NCBI RefSeq assembly: GCF_003751085.1
Contig: NZ_RJJY01000002.1
Location: 1 to 64,000 of the forward strand
DNA length: 64,000 bases
Source of the DNA: Micromonospora sp. Llam0
Lineage (GTDB): Bacteria > Actinomycetota > Actinomycetes > Mycobacteriales > Micromonosporaceae
Direction of reading: 5' to 3'
Part shown: one piece after another, positions 63,366 through 64,000 of the stretch
Numbering within the stretch: the first letter of the stretch is position 1
How the letters are laid out: each line of letters opens with the position of its first letter
Position numbers and translations under genes: made by a program
The notes under the pieces: generated by a model
What the model saw: only the letters and a program-made list of their open reading frames with translations
What the model was told of the DNA's origin: nothing
Databases searched by the model: none

Positions 63366-63549
63366 TCCGCCGGTCCGGCCGGTGCGCGGTGCGCACCGGC
63401 CGGACGGGTCCGCCGGGCACGGGGCACCCCGCCGCGGCCGTGGTAGGTGCCGCGCACCACCCCGCCCGGCTCGGTCGGACGACGAATCGCTCCGGATGAC
63501 ACCGCAGGGATAGACGTCAACCGGTAGAGTCCACGCGGGGGTATCCGGG
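63366..63549 (+). other. Intergenic region before the anti-sigma gene
   Basis: A 184-bp gap with GC-rich hairpin-prone sequence just after sodN (about 63370-63470) and the promoter region of the next gene. A GGGTAT near 63538 could be part of a stress-sigma -10, but no partner -35 was confirmed. Confidence 0.3.
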
Positions 63550-63963
63550 ATGAGTTCGCTGGTCACACAATCCGAGCCGACCGTCGACGACGACGTGGTG
63601 CTGCTCACCGTGCCTGCCGACGGTGGCTACCTGAGCGTGCTGCGTACCGCGACGGCCGGGCTGGCCGCACGCCTGCACTTCGCGCTGGACGAGATCGAGG
63701 ATCTGCGGATCGCGGTCGACGAGGCCTGCGCCATGCTGCTCGCCGTCGCCACCCGCGACGCCGACCTGCAGTGCCGGTTCTCGGTGACCGACGACGCGCT
63801 GACCGTCGAGGTCGCCGTCGCGACGGTACGCGGTGCCCGGCTGCCACCGGAGTCCTCCTTCGCCTGGAAGGTGCTCCGGGCGCTGACCACGTCGGCGACG
63901 GCGACCGCCAGCAGCGGCCAGGCCAGCATCAGACTGCTCACCCGCCGGTCCGGCGGCCGCTGA
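63550..63963 (+). CDS. Anti-sigma regulatory factor (RsbW-like ATPase)
   Basis: A 137-residue HATPase_c_2 protein. The N-box lies in DEIEDLRIAVDEACAMLLAV, with GARLPPESSFAWKVLRALTT after it. RsbW-type kinases hold a SigB/SigF-type sigma factor inactive. The window ends 37 bases later, where such a sigma-factor gene usually begins; that is not verifiable here. Confidence 0.88.
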   Translation: MSSLVTQSEPTVDDDVVLLTVPADGGYLSVLRTATAGLAARLHFALDEIEDLRIAVDEACAMLLAVATRDADLQCRFSVTDDALTVEVAVATVRGARLPPESSFAWKVLRALTTSATATASSGQASIRLLTRRSGGR

Positions 63964-64000
63964 CCCCGCAGGAGTTCTCCACCGGCGGCCGTCCCGCCGG

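Overview
The window is high-GC actinomycete DNA, most likely from the Micromonosporaceae (Micromonospora or Salinispora type). The evidence is GTG/TTG starts, strong GC bias at third codon positions, Scr1/DUF397 regulator clusters, a KGD-type 2-oxoglutarate decarboxylase followed by a DUF6104 gene, pta-ackA, and a nickel superoxide dismutase with its maturation protease. The genus is inferred from gene content; no marker gene settles it.

Region 1 (1-10.9 kb) is a mobile and accessory zone. The window opens inside a group II intron whose reverse transcriptase/maturase gene carries five +1 frameshifts in its first 310 bp. Domains V and VI can be folded, and the 3' end is placed near 2232. The intron sits inside the 3' part of an IS1380-type transposase gene. 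A second, intact IS1380-type transposase, an IS30-type remnant and a visibly lower-GC block follow. That block encodes a lipoprotein, a membrane-fusion protein with a peptidoglycan-binding domain, and a MacB-type ABC ATPase and permease. About 1.2 kb of degenerate sequence closes the region.

Region 2 (10.9-27.1 kb) holds an MmyB-type regulator divergent from a short-chain dehydrogenase, a xylulokinase, a SWIM/SNF2 helicase, an AHSA1-like protein, a Phd-like fragment divergent from a Uma2 nuclease, and an exported fibronectin III protein. It continues with an Scr1/DUF397 cluster containing a recent DUF397 duplication and a small gene knocked out of frame by a 5-copy 8-bp repeat. An FHA protein, a pterin dehydratase and two paralogous lipoproteins end it.

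Region 3 (27.2-46.9 kb) carries envelope and signalling genes: a fatty-acid desaturase, a 1172-residue polytopic membrane protein, CutA, an acyltransferase overlapping a patatin, and a Ser/Thr kinase. A minus-strand set follows: a very large PqqD-like/M50 protease/cyclic-nucleotide-binding-like membrane protein, a small zinc-finger protein, and a leader-bearing protein with five DxDGDG repeats, then an orphan ABC ATPase. The first three are the best candidate here for an undescribed system, namely RiPP-like recognition and intramembrane processing of an exported protein. A response regulator-histidine kinase-HtrA operon ordered like mycobacterial mprA-mprB-pepD closes the region.

Region 4 (46.9-64 kb) is mostly core metabolism: an OlsB/OlsA-like acyltransferase pair, an ABC-2 exporter, kgd, a DUF6104 gene, pta-ackA, a lipoprotein hydrolase, a zinc-type oxidoreductase fold, malic enzyme, divergent sodX/sodN, and an anti-sigma-factor-like ATPase at the right edge. 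Short tandem duplications (8, 15, 15, 22 and 30 bp) recur across the window and look like products of replication slippage.
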